64,000 nucleotides of DNA from an uncultured Jannaschia sp. (GTDB taxonomy: Bacteria > Pseudomonadota > Alphaproteobacteria > Rhodobacterales > Rhodobacteraceae). The position numbers and the translations under genes are program-made. The DNA lies in the NCBI RefSeq assembly GCF_947503795.1, contig NZ_CANNEZ010000003.1, forward strand, positions 400,357-464,356, given 5' to 3'. Position 1 is the first letter of the stretch, and each line of letters opens with the position of its first letter. Below the pieces are notes generated by a model. That model did no database searches. It saw only the letters and a program-made list of their open reading frames with translations, and was not told the DNA's origin. Shown here in pieces: positions 28,564 to 38,078 of this stretch.

Positions 28564-29541
28564 ATGGACAGGAACCCGTACCAGCAGCCGGCCAATTCGC
28601 TCTATCCGCCGATCGACCCCTTCGATCAGCGCATGGTCGAGATCGGCGACGGGCATCGCCTCTATGTCGAGCAATGCGGCAACCCGGACGGCCAGCCGGT
28701 CGTCGTGCTGCATGGCGGGCCGGGCGGCGGGTGCAGTCCGATGATGCGGCGCTTCTTCGACCCCGAACGGTGGCGCATCGTGCTCTTCGATCAGCGCGGC
28801 TGCGGCCGGTCGCGGCCCCATGCCAGCGTCCGCGACAACACGACATGGCATCTCGTCGACGACATCGAGCACCTGCGCACGCTTCTCGGGATCGACCGCT
28901 GGACCGTCTTCGGCGGCTCGTGGGGCGCGACGCTGGCGCTGATCTACGCGATCACCCATCCCGACCGCGCCGTGCGTCTGATCCTCCGGGGTGTCTTCCT
29001 GATGGAGCAGCGCGAGCTCGACTGGTTCTACGGGGGCGGCGCGGGGCAGTTCTGGCCCGATCAATGGGGCCGGTTCCGCGACCTGATCCCCGAGGACGAG
29101 CAGGGCGACCTGATCGCGGCCTACCACCGTCGCTTGTTCGATGCGCCGGCGCCGGACCAGATCCGCTTTGCCCGCGCCTGGGCGGCGTGGGAGAACGCGC
29201 TGGCCTCGATGTCGAGCCAGGGCCGCACGGGCGAGCCGGGCGGCGAATACGCACGTGCCTTCGCCCGGCTGGAGAACCACTATTTCACCCATCGCGGGTT
29301 TCTCGACCATGACGGCTGGATTCGCGCCAATCTCGACCGGATCGCCCAGGTGCCGGGCGTGATCGTCCAAGGCCGCTACGATATGATCTGCCCGCCGCTC
29401 TCGGCGCATCTTCTGGCCGAGGGTTGGGAGGGCGGGACGCTCAGCATGGCACCGCTCGCCGGGCACGCCCTCTCCGAGCCGGGCATTGCGGACCAGCTCA
29501 TCCGGGCCACGGACCTCGCCGCCGGGCGTGCGGTGGGGTGA
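28564..29541 (+). CDS. pip: Proline iminopeptidase
   Basis: Alpha/beta hydrolase (peptidase S33) that removes N-terminal proline from peptides. 325 residues. Serine nucleophile in [11 protein letters not shown], oxyanion motif [15 protein letters not shown], aspartate in GRYDMICP and histidine in LAGHALSE are all in place. ATG 28564 gives the usual [11 protein letters not shown] start. Cytoplasmic: no signal peptide. 64 bases from the divergent ubiG. Confidence 0.92.
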   Translation: MDRNPYQQPANSLYPPIDPFDQRMVEIGDGHRLYVEQCGNPDGQPVVVLHGGPGGGCSPMMRRFFDPERWRIVLFDQRGCGRSRPHASVRDNTTWHLVDDIEHLRTLLGIDRWTVFGGSWGATLALIYAITHPDRAVRLILRGVFLMEQRELDWFYGGGAGQFWPDQWGRFRDLIPEDEQGDLIAAYHRRLFDAPAPDQIRFARAWAAWENALASMSSQGRTGEPGGEYARAFARLENHYFTHRGFLDHDGWIRANLDRIAQVPGVIVQGRYDMICPPLSAHLLAEGWEGGTLSMAPLAGHALSEPGIADQLIRATDLAAGRAVG

Positions 29542-29598
29542 CGCCGTGCGCGCGGCTGCGCTAGGACGGACGGGACGGATATCGACGGGGCGCCCCAC

Positions 29599-30156
29599 AT
29601 GCAGATCGACGACACCGCTATCCCGGCGGTCAAGCTGCTGACGCCGCGCCGGTTCGGCGACGCGCGCGGCTTCTTCGCAGAGACGTGGAACGCGCGGACT
29701 TTCGCGGCGCTGGGCCTCGATATCGCCTTCGTGCAGGACAACCATTCGCTCTCGGACGACGCGGGGACGGTGCGCGGCCTGCACTTTCAGACGCCGCCCC
29801 ACGGGCAGGGCAAGCTGGTGCGCTGTGGCCGGGGCGCGCTCCTCGACGTGGCTGTCGATATCCGCGAGGGCTCGACCACTTACGGGCACGCGGTCACCGC
29901 GGAGCTCAGCGCCGAAAACGGCCGCATGATGTGGATCCCCGAGGGCTTCGCCCACGGATTCGTCACGCGCCTGCCCGGAACCGAGATCTGCTACAAGTGC
30001 ACCGGCTTCTACGAGCCGTCGGCCGAAAGCGCGATCCGCTGGGATAGCGCCGGCATCGACTGGGGCCTCGACCACGATCCGGTTCTCTCGCCCAAGGATG
30101 CCGAGGCGCCGCCGCTGGCCGATCTCGACACGCCGTTCCGGGGGGATGGGACATGA
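29599..30156 (+). CDS. rfbC: dTDP-4-dehydrorhamnose 3,5-epimerase
   Basis: Cupin-fold epimerase of the dTDP-L-rhamnose pathway (RmlC). 185 residues. RGFFAETWN, the catalytic histidine in [16 protein letters not shown] and GFAHGFVT mark the family. First of four coupled genes, stop overlapping rfbB by ATGA. The order C-B-D-A is complete and in frame, so the window can supply dTDP-L-rhamnose for the adjacent polysaccharide genes. Confidence 0.94.
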   Translation: MQIDDTAIPAVKLLTPRRFGDARGFFAETWNARTFAALGLDIAFVQDNHSLSDDAGTVRGLHFQTPPHGQGKLVRCGRGALLDVAVDIREGSTTYGHAVTAELSAENGRMMWIPEGFAHGFVTRLPGTEICYKCTGFYEPSAESAIRWDSAGIDWGLDHDPVLSPKDAEAPPLADLDTPFRGDGT

Positions 30157-31193
30157 CGCTTCTTGTCACCGGCGGCGCCGGGTTCATCGGGTCGGCGGTG
30201 GTCCGGCAAGCGGTGGCGGCGGGCCGCGATGTCGTGAATCTGGACGCGCTGACCTATGCGGCCTGTCTTGAAAACGTGGCCACGGTGGCCGAGGCCCCGA
30301 ATTATACCTTCGTGGAGGCCGACCTGCGCGACCGCGCCGCGCTCGACCGGGTGTTCGCCGAACATGCCCCCGATGCGGTCATGCACCTCGCCGCCGAGAG
30401 CCATGTCGATCGCTCGATCGACGGCCCCTCCGCCTTCGTCGAGACGAACGTCACCGGCACGTTCAATTTGCTGGAAGCGGCGCGCGACCACTGGATCGCC
30501 CGAGGCCGCCCGGAGGCCTTCCGCTTCCACCATATCTCGACCGACGAGGTGTTCGGCTCGCTCGGGCCCGAGGGGCAATTCACCGAGGAGACGCCCTACG
30601 ATCCGCGCAGTCCCTATTCGGCGTCGAAGGCGGCGAGCGACCACCTCGTGCGCGCGTGGCACGAGACCTACGGCCTGCCGATCCTGCTGACCAACTGCTC
30701 CAATAACTACGGCCCCTATCACTTCCCCGAAAAGCTCGTCCCCGTGACGATCCTGAATGCGATCCATGGTCGGCCCATCCCGGTCTACGGCGCGGGCGAG
30801 AACGTGCGCGACTGGCTCTTCGTCGAGGATCATGCCGACGCGCTCCTGACCGTGCTGACGCGCGGCGAAGTCGGGCGCAGCTACAATATTGGCGGCAATG
30901 CCGAGGCGCGGAACATCGACCTCGTCCGCGCGATCTGCGCCATCCTCGACCGACTGCGCTCCGACAGCGCGCCCCATGCCGACCTCATCACCTTCGTCAC
31001 GGACCGCCCCGGCCACGACGCGCGCTACGCCATCGACGCGAGCCGCATCCGGGACGAGCTGGGCTGGCGGCCCTCGGTGACGCTGGAGGACGGGCTGGAG
31101 CGAACGGTGCGCTGGTATCTCGAGAACGAGGCCTGGTGGCGGCCGCTGCTCGACCGGCAGGGCGTGGGCGACCGGCTCGGGGTGCGCGCGTGA
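30153..31193 (+). CDS. rfbB: dTDP-glucose 4,6-dehydratase
   Basis: Extended short-chain dehydrogenase (RmlB) forming dTDP-4-keto-6-deoxyglucose. 346 residues. NAD motif TGGAGFIGS at 5-13, [10 protein letters not shown], and the [11 protein letters not shown] active site (YxxxK) are present. The downstream stop overlaps rfbD as GTGA. Confidence 0.95.
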   Translation: MTLLVTGGAGFIGSAVVRQAVAAGRDVVNLDALTYAACLENVATVAEAPNYTFVEADLRDRAALDRVFAEHAPDAVMHLAAESHVDRSIDGPSAFVETNVTGTFNLLEAARDHWIARGRPEAFRFHHISTDEVFGSLGPEGQFTEETPYDPRSPYSASKAASDHLVRAWHETYGLPILLTNCSNNYGPYHFPEKLVPVTILNAIHGRPIPVYGAGENVRDWLFVEDHADALLTVLTRGEVGRSYNIGGNAEARNIDLVRAICAILDRLRSDSAPHADLITFVTDRPGHDARYAIDASRIRDELGWRPSVTLEDGLERTVRWYLENEAWWRPLLDRQGVGDRLGVRA

Positions 31194-32029
31194 TCCTCTG
31201 CATCGGGCGGAGCGGACAGCTCGGATGTGAGATGGCGCGGCTGGACGGCGTCCACTGCGCCGGGCGGGACGTGGCCGACCTGACCGATCCCGCGGGCTGC
31301 GCCGCGTTCATCCGCCGGACCGCCCCCGAGGCGGTCGTCAACGCGGCCGCCTATACCGCCGTCGATGCCGCCGAGGCGGACGAGGACGCGGCCCATCTGG
31401 TCAACGCCGAAGCGCCCGCCGCGATGGCCGCGGCCTGCGCCGATCTTGGTATCCCTTTCGTCCAGGTCTCGACCGACTACGTCTTCGACGGAACGGGTAA
31501 CGCGGCCCGCGCTCCCGACGCGCCGACAGCACCCTTGGGAGCCTACGGCCGCACCAAGCTCGCGGGCGAGGAGGGCGTGCGCGCGTCCGGCGGCGTCCAT
31601 GCGGTTCTGCGCACCTCCTGGGTCGTCAGCGCGCACGGCTCCAATTTCGTCACCACGATGCTGCGGCTCGGGGCCGAGCGGGAGGCGCTCCGTGTCGTTG
31701 CGGACCAGATCGGTGGCCCGACCCCGGCGCGCGACCTCGCCCGCGCCTGTCACGCGATCGCCCGGGCGCTCGTCGCCGATCCCGGTCTGAGCGGCACATA
31801 CCACTATGCGGGCGCGCCGGATGTCAGCTGGGCCGGCTTCGCGCGCGCCATCTTCGACGCGGCCGGGCTCGACTGCGCGGTCACGGATATCCCATCGCGC
31901 GATTATCCAACCCCCGCCGCACGGCCGCTCAACTCCCGGCTCGACGTCTCGGCGACAGAAGCCGCATTCGGCCTTGCCCGCCCCGACTGGCGCGAGGGTT
32001 TGGCCGAGATCATGAAGGACCTGACATGA
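31190..32029 (+). CDS. rfbD: dTDP-4-dehydrorhamnose reductase
   Basis: NADPH-dependent reductase (RmlD) giving dTDP-L-rhamnose. 279 residues. Starts at GTG 31190, which overlaps the rfbB stop and places the nucleotide motif GRSGQLG at residues 6-12. STDYVFDG and YGRTKLAGE (YxxxK) are conserved. An upstream in-frame codon at 31136 would add an arginine-rich extension with no family counterpart. Confidence 0.94.
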   Translation: MILCIGRSGQLGCEMARLDGVHCAGRDVADLTDPAGCAAFIRRTAPEAVVNAAAYTAVDAAEADEDAAHLVNAEAPAAMAAACADLGIPFVQVSTDYVFDGTGNAARAPDAPTAPLGAYGRTKLAGEEGVRASGGVHAVLRTSWVVSAHGSNFVTTMLRLGAEREALRVVADQIGGPTPARDLARACHAIARALVADPGLSGTYHYAGAPDVSWAGFARAIFDAAGLDCAVTDIPSRDYPTPAARPLNSRLDVSATEAAFGLARPDWREGLAEIMKDLT

Positions 32030-32901
32030 CGACACGCAAGGGCATCATCCTGGCCGGCGGCTCGGGCACGCGCCTGCACCCGATCACCGAGGGCGTCTCG
32101 AAGCAGCTTCTGCCGATCTACGACAAGCCGATGATCTATTATCCGCTGACCGTCCTGATGCTGGCCGGCATCCGCGAAATCGCGATCATCACCACGCCTC
32201 ACGACCAGGACCAGTTCCGGCGCGCCTTGGGCGACGGCGCGCGCTGGGGCGTCACGCTGAACTACATCGTGCAGGAGAAGCCCGAGGGGTTGGCGCAGGC
32301 CTATCTCTTGGCCGACGGGTTCCTGGGCGGCGCACCCAGCGCGATGGTGCTGGGGGACAACATCTTCTTCGGGCACGGCCTGCCCGAATTGATGGCGGGC
32401 GCCCCCGCGGCGGGCGGCACCGTCTTCGGCTACCATGTGGCCGATCCCGAGCGCTACGGCGTGGTCGATTTCGCGCCCGACGGCACGGTCCGGTCCATCA
32501 TCGAGAAGCCCGCGCAGGCACCGTCGAACTACGCGGTGACGGGGCTCTACTTCCTCGACGGGACGGCGCCGGAGCGGGCGCGGGGTGTTGCCCCGTCCGA
32601 GCGGGGTGAGCAGGAGATCACGACCCTCCTCGAGACCTATCTCGCCGACGGGTCGCTCCGGGTCGAGAAGATGGGTCGTGGTTACGCCTGGCTCGACACC
32701 GGCACCCATGCCTCGCTGCTGGATGCCGGGAACTTCGTGCGGACCCTGCAGCAGCGGCAAGGGCTGCAGGCCGGATGCCCCGAGGAAGTCGCCTACCAAC
32801 AGGGCTGGATCGACGCGGATGCCGTGGCCGCGATGGCCGACCGCTACGGCAAGACGGAATACGGCACCTATCTGGGCAAGCTGCTCGACCCGACACGCTG
32901 A
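32026..32901 (+). CDS. rfbA: Glucose-1-phosphate thymidylyltransferase
   Basis: Nucleotidyltransferase (RmlA) making dTDP-glucose from glucose-1-phosphate and dTTP. 291 residues. LAGGSGTRLHPIT at the N-terminus, YDKPMIYYPL, and VVLGDNIFFGHG-like MVLGDNIFFGHGL are intact. Coupled to rfbD by ATGA; 39 bases before the M19 gene. Confidence 0.95.
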   Translation: MTTRKGIILAGGSGTRLHPITEGVSKQLLPIYDKPMIYYPLTVLMLAGIREIAIITTPHDQDQFRRALGDGARWGVTLNYIVQEKPEGLAQAYLLADGFLGGAPSAMVLGDNIFFGHGLPELMAGAPAAGGTVFGYHVADPERYGVVDFAPDGTVRSIIEKPAQAPSNYAVTGLYFLDGTAPERARGVAPSERGEQEITTLLETYLADGSLRVEKMGRGYAWLDTGTHASLLDAGNFVRTLQQRQGLQAGCPEEVAYQQGWIDADAVAAMADRYGKTEYGTYLGKLLDPTR

Positions 32902-32940
32902 CGATTGCGCGGGCGCGCGGCCTGTGGCTTGGTCCGCGCC

Positions 32941-33924
32941 ATGGGGTTCCGCATCGACAACCTGCAGTATTGCAACTGGTCCGAGACCATCTTCCGCCAA
33001 ATGCGGGAGGGCGGTCTGGATGCCGTCCACGTCACCATCGCCTATCACGAGACCTTCCGCGAAACGGTCCTGCGCATCGAGGAGTGGAACCGCCGGTTCG
33101 AGCGCTTCCCCGACCTGATCGTCCAGGCCCGCACCGCCGTCGACATTCGCGCGGCACGCAAGGCGGGGCGCACCGCCATCGTCTTCGGCGCCCAGAACCC
33201 CAGCCCGATCGAGGACGATATCGGCCTCGTGGAGGTGCTGCACACGCTGGGCCTGCGCTTCATGCAGCTGAGCTACAACAACCAGTCCCTCCTCGCGACG
33301 GGCTGCTACGAGGACGAGGATCCGGGCCTGACCCGCATGGGCCGTGCCGTCGTGGCCGAGATGAATCGCGTCGGCATGGTCATCGACATGAGCCATTCCG
33401 CCGACCGCTCGACGCTGGACGCCATCGAGACCTCGACCAGACCCATCGCGATCACCCATGCCAACAACGCCGACTGGCACCCGGCGCGCCGCAATTTCGG
33501 CGAGGACGTGCTGCGCGCCTTGGGCGAGAGCGGCGGGATGCTGGGCCTGTCACTCTATCCGCATCACTTGAAGGATGGGGCGGATTGCACGCTGGCCTCC
33601 TTCTGCGAGATGGCCGCGCGCACCGCCGAGGTGGTGGGGGCGGGCAATCTCGGGATCGGGTCCGATCTTTGCCAGGATCAGCCCGACAGCATCGTCGAAT
33701 GGATGCGGACCGGCCGCTGGACCAAGGCCGTGGACTACGGCGAAGGCAGTGCCGACGCGCCGGGCTTCCCGCCGCAGCCTGACTGGTTCCGCGACAACCG
33801 GGACGTTCCGGGCCTGGCCGAGGGCCTGCGCGCCGCCGGGTTCGACGCGGGCGAGGTCGACGGGATCATGGGCGACAACTGGCTGCGCTTCTACGAGGCG
33901 GGCTTCGGCCCGGCGGGCGCGTGA
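32941..33924 (+). CDS. Peptidase M19 (renal dipeptidase) homologue lacking several metal ligands
   Basis: 327-residue TIM-barrel protein of the M19 family. By eye it keeps H152 (IDMSH), H173 (ITHAN), the RRN motif at 183-185 and D242 (GIGSDL), equivalents of H198, H219, R230 and D288 of renal dipeptidase. The first ligand pair (DGHND) is RIDNLQY here, and the bridging glutamate position (EGG) reads AQN (Q85). Three of five expected metal ligands are therefore missing. No signal peptide, so it is cytoplasmic, unlike secreted dipeptidases. The start 39 bases after rfbA and the GTGA overlap with the next gene place it at the head of a four-gene block. Activity unknown; peptidase, deacylase or lactonase chemistry are all possible. 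Confidence 0.8.
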   Translation: MGFRIDNLQYCNWSETIFRQMREGGLDAVHVTIAYHETFRETVLRIEEWNRRFERFPDLIVQARTAVDIRAARKAGRTAIVFGAQNPSPIEDDIGLVEVLHTLGLRFMQLSYNNQSLLATGCYEDEDPGLTRMGRAVVAEMNRVGMVIDMSHSADRSTLDAIETSTRPIAITHANNADWHPARRNFGEDVLRALGESGGMLGLSLYPHHLKDGADCTLASFCEMAARTAEVVGAGNLGIGSDLCQDQPDSIVEWMRTGRWTKAVDYGEGSADAPGFPPQPDWFRDNRDVPGLAEGLRAAGFDAGEVDGIMGDNWLRFYEAGFGPAGA

Positions 33925-35534
33925 CCGTCGCGCTGCGTCCCCCCGAGGAGGTGATGCGCCTCGACCGGATGGGCTGTTTCCACCAGTCGCGCCTGTCTTT
34001 CATGCGGATGTTGCTGCGCCGTCTGAAGGCCGAAGACTGGACCTTCGACCGCCCCGTCTTCGAGATCGCCGCCGACGGCACCGGGCGCGCCGTCTATTCG
34101 GCGCACGGTCCGGACCGGTCCTATTCGCTCGTGGCCTTCTCCCATGACCTGCCGCCCGAGGCGCGCTCGGACCGGGTGATCGCGACGGCCTGGGACGCGA
34201 CGTTCACGCTGTTCGACGGGGTTCCGGACGCGGAGGATCTGGCGCGGCTCGGGGCGAACGTGCCGCTCCAGGAGGCCGGGCGCATCACCGATCGCGAGCT
34301 GACGTTGAGCCGGGCCAACCGCTCCGTTCGCCTCTTCGATCACGTCGTCGACGCGCTGTCGCGGGGCATCCAGCCAGACCCTGTGCGCATCGACGCCGTG
34401 GGCTACCTGATGCGGACGACCGCCGTCTACGGATCGGGCAAGTTCGGCGCGGCCGATCGTGCGCGCATCGCGGATCGGCCCGAATGCGCGGCGCCGTTCC
34501 AGGTCGAGATGCTGACTGTCTGGCTGATCCGGGCCTTCGTGCTGGACCAGGTCGAAGCGATGGCACAGGCGCGCGCGCCCGACCGCGCCGTCGCGCTGGA
34601 CCCCGAGCTGCGCCGGCGATTCGGGATCGGCAATTCGACCGGCCTCGGAATGGCACCGTTTCTCGTACATCACCCGGTCCTGCTGGACCGCTGGATCACC
34701 GCCCGCGAGACCGCGCTGGCGCGCGTCCTGGAACAGGCGGCGCCACCCGACCGGATCGCCGCGTTCATCGCCGCCCGCGACGCCGCCGCGCGCAACGTCG
34801 CCGCATGGCGTACCGATCATCCGGTGCAGGCCGCCAAGCTCGACGGCCTGCGCGCGGATATGGAGCGGCTGGTCGCGCAGCCGGTGACCGGATGGGCCGC
34901 GCTCTGGGAGTGGGGGCGGACGGCGCTTTCGCTCGAAGGGCAGGAATTGCTCGTCTCGCTTCTCCTGGAACCCTGGCCCGAACTGGTGGACGGCCTCGGC
35001 GCGACGATGTGTGCCGAGGAAGACGCGCGCTTCGCCATCGACGGGCGCATGGCGCTGGACGACCTGCGCGGCGCGCTCTGCGCGGTGCACGGTATCGAGG
35101 GCTGCGACGGGCCGGCACGCGTCTGGTTCACCTCCGCCGACAAGCTGGAGCCGCGGCTGGGCGAGCCGGATCCCGCGCTCGACCCGCACGCGCAACCCTT
35201 GGCGACACGGCGCGATGCGGCGGCGCTGTTGGCCGCGATGGAGGGTCGGACGGGGGACGTCGCGGGCTTTCTGCTCGATCACCCGGAGCACCGGCATACG
35301 GTGCGCCGCGTTCAGATCGCCCTGCGCCATCCCTATGCCGAGATCCGCGACGATCTCGCCTCGACCGCGATGCTGCCCGCCGACATGCTGCGCGCGAAGC
35401 TGTCGTTCTTCGGGGCCGGGCGCTTCGATCCGCGCTCGGACCGCTGGGTGCGGATCGAGATGTTCCGCGGTGCGCCCTTTCCGCACGAGATGGCGGATGC
35501 GGGCGCCGAGCCATGGGCCGGGCTTCCGGCGTGA
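33921..35534 (+). CDS. Conserved hypothetical protein, 537 residues
   Basis: Soluble protein with no signal peptide or membrane segment. I recognise it only as a conserved unknown that travels with DUF3726 and Ldh genes. Conserved-looking pieces: MRLDRMGCFHQSRLSFMR (12-29), SDRVIATAWDATFTLFDG, NVPLQEAGR, LSRANRSVRLFDHVV, GYLMRTTAVYGSGKFG and GNSTGLGMAPFLVHHPVLL. The density of G, H, N and R in these blocks suggests an enzyme rather than a structural protein. Starts at GTG overlapping the M19 stop (GTGA) and ends overlapping the DUF3726 start (GTGA). Confidence 0.72.
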   Translation: MTVALRPPEEVMRLDRMGCFHQSRLSFMRMLLRRLKAEDWTFDRPVFEIAADGTGRAVYSAHGPDRSYSLVAFSHDLPPEARSDRVIATAWDATFTLFDGVPDAEDLARLGANVPLQEAGRITDRELTLSRANRSVRLFDHVVDALSRGIQPDPVRIDAVGYLMRTTAVYGSGKFGAADRARIADRPECAAPFQVEMLTVWLIRAFVLDQVEAMAQARAPDRAVALDPELRRRFGIGNSTGLGMAPFLVHHPVLLDRWITARETALARVLEQAAPPDRIAAFIAARDAAARNVAAWRTDHPVQAAKLDGLRADMERLVAQPVTGWAALWEWGRTALSLEGQELLVSLLLEPWPELVDGLGATMCAEEDARFAIDGRMALDDLRGALCAVHGIEGCDGPARVWFTSADKLEPRLGEPDPALDPHAQPLATRRDAAALLAAMEGRTGDVAGFLLDHPEHRHTVRRVQIALRHPYAEIRDDLASTAMLPADMLRAKLSFFGAGRFDPRSDRWVRIEMFRGAPFPHEMADAGAEPWAGLPA

Positions 35535-36142
35535 ACCTGTCGGGCGGCGAGACCGAAGCGCTGGCCCGGAAGGCTGCGCGGGGCGCGGGGCTGCCCTGGG
35601 GCCTGGCCGAGGAGGCCGGTATGGCGGCGCGCTGGCTGGCCGAGCGGGGTCTGCCGGGCGCCGCGACGCTCGCCGCCCTGCTGACCGAGATCGACGGGGC
35701 CGGACCGCTGCCGCCGGTGCCCGGCGAGACCTGGCGGGCGAAGCACGACCGGCTCTGCCCGATCTGCTGTGGTGCGGCGCTGTCGGACCGGCTGGAGACG
35801 GGGCCGCTGACGGTCTTGGACGTGCTTCATCCGCTTCTCATGCTGCCGCACCTCGCCTCGGTCGCGGATCGTACGGGTCGTCCCGTCACGATCCGGTGGC
35901 CCGGTGGCGGTGCGATCCTGTCGCGGACCCCGAGCCTGCATGGCGCGCCGCCGCCCGCGCGCGGCGATATCCGCATCCTTCCCGCCCGCGCGCCGGGTCC
36001 GTGGCCGCGCGCGCCGCGCACGCCCGAGCCGGTGGCACCCGCGGCGGTCGACATTCTGAATGCATTCGCGCATCGCACCTATGCCCCGGCCCATCTTGGG
36101 CGCGAGGGCGGGGCGGGCGCGGGCCTGACCGACAGCGACTGA
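35531..36142 (+). CDS. DUF3726 family protein
   Basis: 203-residue protein. The N-terminus VNLSGGETEALARKAARGAG followed by LPWGLAEEAGMAARWL fits DUF3726. A cysteine cluster CPICCG (C76, C79, C80) could bind a metal or act as a thiol site. GTG 35531 overlaps the upstream stop by four bases; the same frame is open for another kilobase upstream, but that is the shadow of the 537-residue gene. The C-terminus is proline-rich. Function unknown; context says it works with the M19 homologue, the 537-residue unknown and the Ldh-type dehydrogenase. Confidence 0.72.
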   Translation: MNLSGGETEALARKAARGAGLPWGLAEEAGMAARWLAERGLPGAATLAALLTEIDGAGPLPPVPGETWRAKHDRLCPICCGAALSDRLETGPLTVLDVLHPLLMLPHLASVADRTGRPVTIRWPGGGAILSRTPSLHGAPPPARGDIRILPARAPGPWPRAPRTPEPVAPAAVDILNAFAHRTYAPAHLGREGGAGAGLTDSD

Positions 36143-36153
36143 AAGGCAAGACC

Positions 36154-37158
36154 ATGACCCACCGGATGATGTCCCTGGACGAGATCGAGACGCTGGCCTT
36201 CGACGCGCTGCTCGCGGCGGGCACACGCCCCGAGGCCGCGCGTGCGCTGGCCGTGGCGACCGCGGCCACCGAAGCCGACGGCGTGGCGAGCCACGGTCTG
36301 GCCTATGTGCCGATCTACGCCGAACATGTCCGCTGCGGGAAGGTCGACGGTCAGGCTGTCCCGGAGGTGTCGACCCCCCGACCCGGCGTGGTGCGCGTCG
36401 ATGCCGGGCACGGTTTCGCCCATGGCGCCATCGACGCGGGCATGGGGCCGCTGATCGCGGCGGCGCGCGCAAACGGCGTCGCGGTCATGGCGATCCATCG
36501 GAGCTACAATTGCGGCGTACTCGGCATCCACACGGCGCGGATCGCGGCCGAGGGGATGCTGGGGCTGGGTTTCACCAACGCGCCCGCGTCCATCGCGCCG
36601 GGCGGCGGATCGCGGCCGGTCGTGGGCACCAACCCGATCTCGATGGCCGTGCCGGACGGGGCGGGGGGCGTCGAGATCCTGATCGACCAGTCGGCCAGCG
36701 TCATCGCCAAGTCCGAGATCATGAAGCACGCCCGCGAGGGCCGGGCGATCCCCGAGGGCTGGGGCCTCGATGCCGACGGCGCGCCCACCACGGATCCGGA
36801 CGTGGCCCTGAATGGCTCGATGGCACCTGCGGGCGGCTACAAGGGCGTGGGCCTTGCGCTGATCGTCGAGACGCTGGCCGCGGCCATGACCGGCGCGACG
36901 CTGGGCAAGGATGCCTCGCCCTTCTCGGGCACGGCCGGCGGACCGCCAGCGACGGGCCAGATGTTCATCGCTATCGATCCGGGCGCGACGTCGGGCGGTG
37001 CCTTCGCGGAACGGATCGGCGATCTCGCAGCGGCGATCCGGGGCCAGGACGGCGCACGGCTGCCGGGCGACGGGCGCGGTGCGGCGCGGGCGCGGGCCGG
37101 AGGCGGCGTCGCGGTGGCCGAGGCGACGATCGAGCGCATTGCCGCGTCGATGGCCTAG
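36154..37158 (+). CDS. Ldh-family (malate/L-lactate dehydrogenase type) oxidoreductase
   Basis: NAD(P)H-dependent 2-oxo-acid or cyclic-imine reductase family protein, 334 residues. Family blocks ATEADGVASHGLA (H47), GTNPISMAVP and GGYKGVGLALIVE are clear. Two positions are unusual: the arginine expected after SHGxx is Y51, and the usual NHFG is SYNCG (N119). Homologues include Delta1-piperideine-2-carboxylate reductase, (2R)-3-sulfolactate dehydrogenase and ureidoglycolate dehydrogenase; the sequence does not pick one, and no sulfolactate lyase gene is nearby. It follows DUF3726 after 11 bases. It ends in CTAG shared with the convergent glycosyltransferase. Confidence 0.82.
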   Translation: MTHRMMSLDEIETLAFDALLAAGTRPEAARALAVATAATEADGVASHGLAYVPIYAEHVRCGKVDGQAVPEVSTPRPGVVRVDAGHGFAHGAIDAGMGPLIAAARANGVAVMAIHRSYNCGVLGIHTARIAAEGMLGLGFTNAPASIAPGGGSRPVVGTNPISMAVPDGAGGVEILIDQSASVIAKSEIMKHAREGRAIPEGWGLDADGAPTTDPDVALNGSMAPAGGYKGVGLALIVETLAAAMTGATLGKDASPFSGTAGGPPATGQMFIAIDPGATSGGAFAERIGDLAAAIRGQDGARLPGDGRGAARARAGGGVAVAEATIERIAASMA

Positions 37159-38078
37159 AGGCGCGCCGGGTCGATCCCGGCCGCGGCCATGGTGACGCGG
37201 ACGTCTCGCGGCGGGCCAAGGCCGAAGCCACCCGCCCAGGTCGCGCGGGCTGCCGCGAAATCTCCGCGCGACAGGTGCTGCGCGGCCTTCGCGGTCGTGA
37301 AGGCGAGCCCGCCCGGTACCGATGCAGGCCGGTGCCGGCGCAGGAACATCATGCGTGCGCGGTGCTTGAACCATTCCGAGAAAGGCGACGCGCGCCGGTC
37401 GCCCGAGGCCGATCCGATCGAGGCACCCGAGACGTGTCGGACCATCGCGTCGGGGCAGTGCAGAAGCGGCAGCGCGCCGCGCCGCATCGCCCAGTCCACC
37501 TCCTCGTAATAGAGGAAGTAATCCTCGGGCATCGGTCCCGCGACGTCGAGAAACGCGCGGGAGACGACGAGACTCGCGCCCGTGACGAAGGCGATCTCGG
37601 CCGGGTCGGGGGGCGGCGCATCGGCCGGGGCGAACTGGTTGAGGTTGCGCGTCACGCCGCTCCGCCAGTCGATGGTCCCGCCGTCGATCTGGATCCGCGG
37701 CGGTGTCTCGTCATAGAGGACCCGCCCGCCGATCATGGCGAACCCGCCGGGCAGCGCCGGGTGGGTGGCGAAGCGTCGCGCGGTGTCCGTGGCGACGGTG
37801 GTGTCCGGGTTCAGGACCCAGAAGCGATCGAGCCCTGCATCTGCCGACAGCACCGCAAGCCCCCGGTTCACGCCCGCCGCGAAACCGTCATTCGGGGCCT
37901 CGATCACGGTGACGTCGTGCGCGCGCAGGCGGGTCAGCGTGTCATCAGGCGAGGCGTTATCGACCACGACGACGCGGAGGGTCACGCCCTCGGAGGCCAG
38001 AAGGCTGCCGAGGCAGGCGTCGATCGTGTCGGCGGCGCGGTGGGTCACGATCACAACGCCGAGGCGCGGCGGCGTCAT
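37155..38078 (-). CDS. Glycosyltransferase family 2 (rhamnosyltransferase-like)
   Basis: 307-residue cytoplasmic GT-A enzyme. GVVIVTHRAADTIDACLGSL at the N-terminus, VVVDNASPDDT, NDGFAAGVNRGL, and VLNPDTTV in place of the DxD are typical of rhamnosyltransferase-type GT2. EDYFLYYEEVDWAMR is the C-terminal acceptor-loop motif. With dTDP-rhamnose genes 5 kb away, a rhamnosyl donor is plausible but unproven. Overlaps the polymerase gene by ATGA and the Ldh gene by CTAG. Confidence 0.86.
   Translation of the reverse strand: MTPPRLGVVIVTHRAADTIDACLGSLLASEGVTLRVVVVDNASPDDTLTRLRAHDVTVIEAPNDGFAAGVNRGLAVLSADAGLDRFWVLNPDTTVATDTARRFATHPALPGGFAMIGGRVLYDETPPRIQIDGGTIDWRSGVTRNLNQFAPADAPPPDPAEIAFVTGASLVVSRAFLDVAGPMPEDYFLYYEEVDWAMRRGALPLLHCPDAMVRHVSGASIGSASGDRRASPFSEWFKHRARMMFLRRHRPASVPGGLAFTTAKAAQHLSRGDFAAARATWAGGFGLGPPRDVRVTMAAAGIDPARL

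Noticed and set aside
34484-35530. Upstream extension of the DUF3726 frame
   Set aside because: The extension is arginine- and proline-rich shadow of the 537-residue gene; the family N-terminus starts at GTG 35531.
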